This document shows positions 22,948 through 23,088 of a DNA stretch of 23,088 nt, in pieces. The stretch spans positions 1-23,088 of the forward strand of contig JAFAGA010000093.1 in NCBI GenBank assembly GCA_023423045.1, written 5' to 3'. Within the stretch, counting starts at the first letter, position 1; each line of letters starts with the position of its first letter. This stretch comes from Bacillota bacterium. Its GTDB lineage: Bacteria; Bacillota; Clostridia; Lachnospirales; Lachnospiraceae. The notes under the pieces are model-generated. The model was given only the letters and a program-made list of their open reading frames with translations. It searched no databases and had not been told where the DNA came from. Position numbers and translations under genes: made by a program.

Positions 22948-23088
22948 CAATACAAATCCATAGGTAGTGTAAAGTAACGTATGAAAACCCCGAGCATAAA
23001 AATAGGCTCGTTCAGAACCTTGAAAATCGTTAAATAAAGTTCTTTGGCAGGCTACCGCCGCCCTTGACAGCATGACAAAACAATGCTC

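Noticed and set aside
22919..23088. Minus-strand 56-codon open frame at the right edge as a gene end
   Set aside because: No family can be recognised, it runs through the dispersed repeat core, and an open frame of this length can occur by chance; left unassigned.

Overview
The window looks like a chromosomal segment of a low-to-mid GC anaerobic Firmicute, most likely a Lachnospiraceae-type clostridium. The grounds are a T-box leader on an isoleucyl-tRNA synthetase of the type-2 (eukaryote-like) kind, a PerR/reverse-rubrerythrin peroxide defence pair, a DarA/PstA-like c-di-AMP receptor, a lipoprotein FKBP/trigger-factor-like foldase next to a YgiQ radical SAM protein, and a YesM/YesN two-component pair. 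Strong AGGAGG ribosome binding sites and TTGACA-N17-TATAAT promoters fit the same group. No database was consulted; family names come from motifs read in the proteins.

Layout. Positions 1-1513 are a rearranged, AT-rich area. A GNAT acetyltransferase lies between two direct repeats of about 172 bp, and the left repeat carries the last 18 or so codons of a second, lost rubrerythrin gene. From 1514 to 12204 all main genes are on the minus strand: rubrerythrin, perR, a DEAD-box RNA helicase, ygiQ, the foldase lipoprotein, the c-di-AMP receptor and ileS. Between ileS and darA lies a structured 475-bp gap with a tiny ORF behind a very strong ribosome binding site and several hairpins. The ileS T-box leader (about 12290-12566) separates the minus-strand block from a plus-strand block: nicotinate phosphoribosyltransferase, a VanY-like D,D-carboxypeptidase, a PlsC acyltransferase, a small membrane-anchored protein of unknown function, and a CapA-family protein. 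A DUF1934 gene on the minus strand converges on capA, with a large two-way terminator between them. The window closes with yesM-yesN on the plus strand and an untranslated region holding a promoter, a cre-like site and a 14-bp palindrome.

How the genes fit together. perR and rubrerythrin each have their own promoter, and each promoter carries a 7-1-7 Fur/PerR-like palindrome, so this is a self-contained peroxide-responsive unit. ygiQ and the foldase gene form a two-gene operon. ileS is controlled by uncharged tRNA-Ile (specifier ATC). yesM-yesN has a consensus promoter with an inverted repeat around its -10 element and probably controls carbohydrate uptake genes beyond the right edge.

The least explained structure is a dispersed repeat family of roughly 75-nt units. 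It occurs as a tandem pair just 3' of darA (8050-8210, beginning inside the darA stop codon) and as a second, more diverged pair 3' of the nicotinate phosphoribosyltransferase gene (14358-14520). Both pairs lie in the sense orientation of the upstream gene and have a small hairpin between units. A 12-nt core of the family recurs near 22934. Other items worth a second look are the Cys/His-rich insert in the IleRS editing domain, the direct repeats around the GNAT gene, and the overlapping hairpins downstream of ileS.
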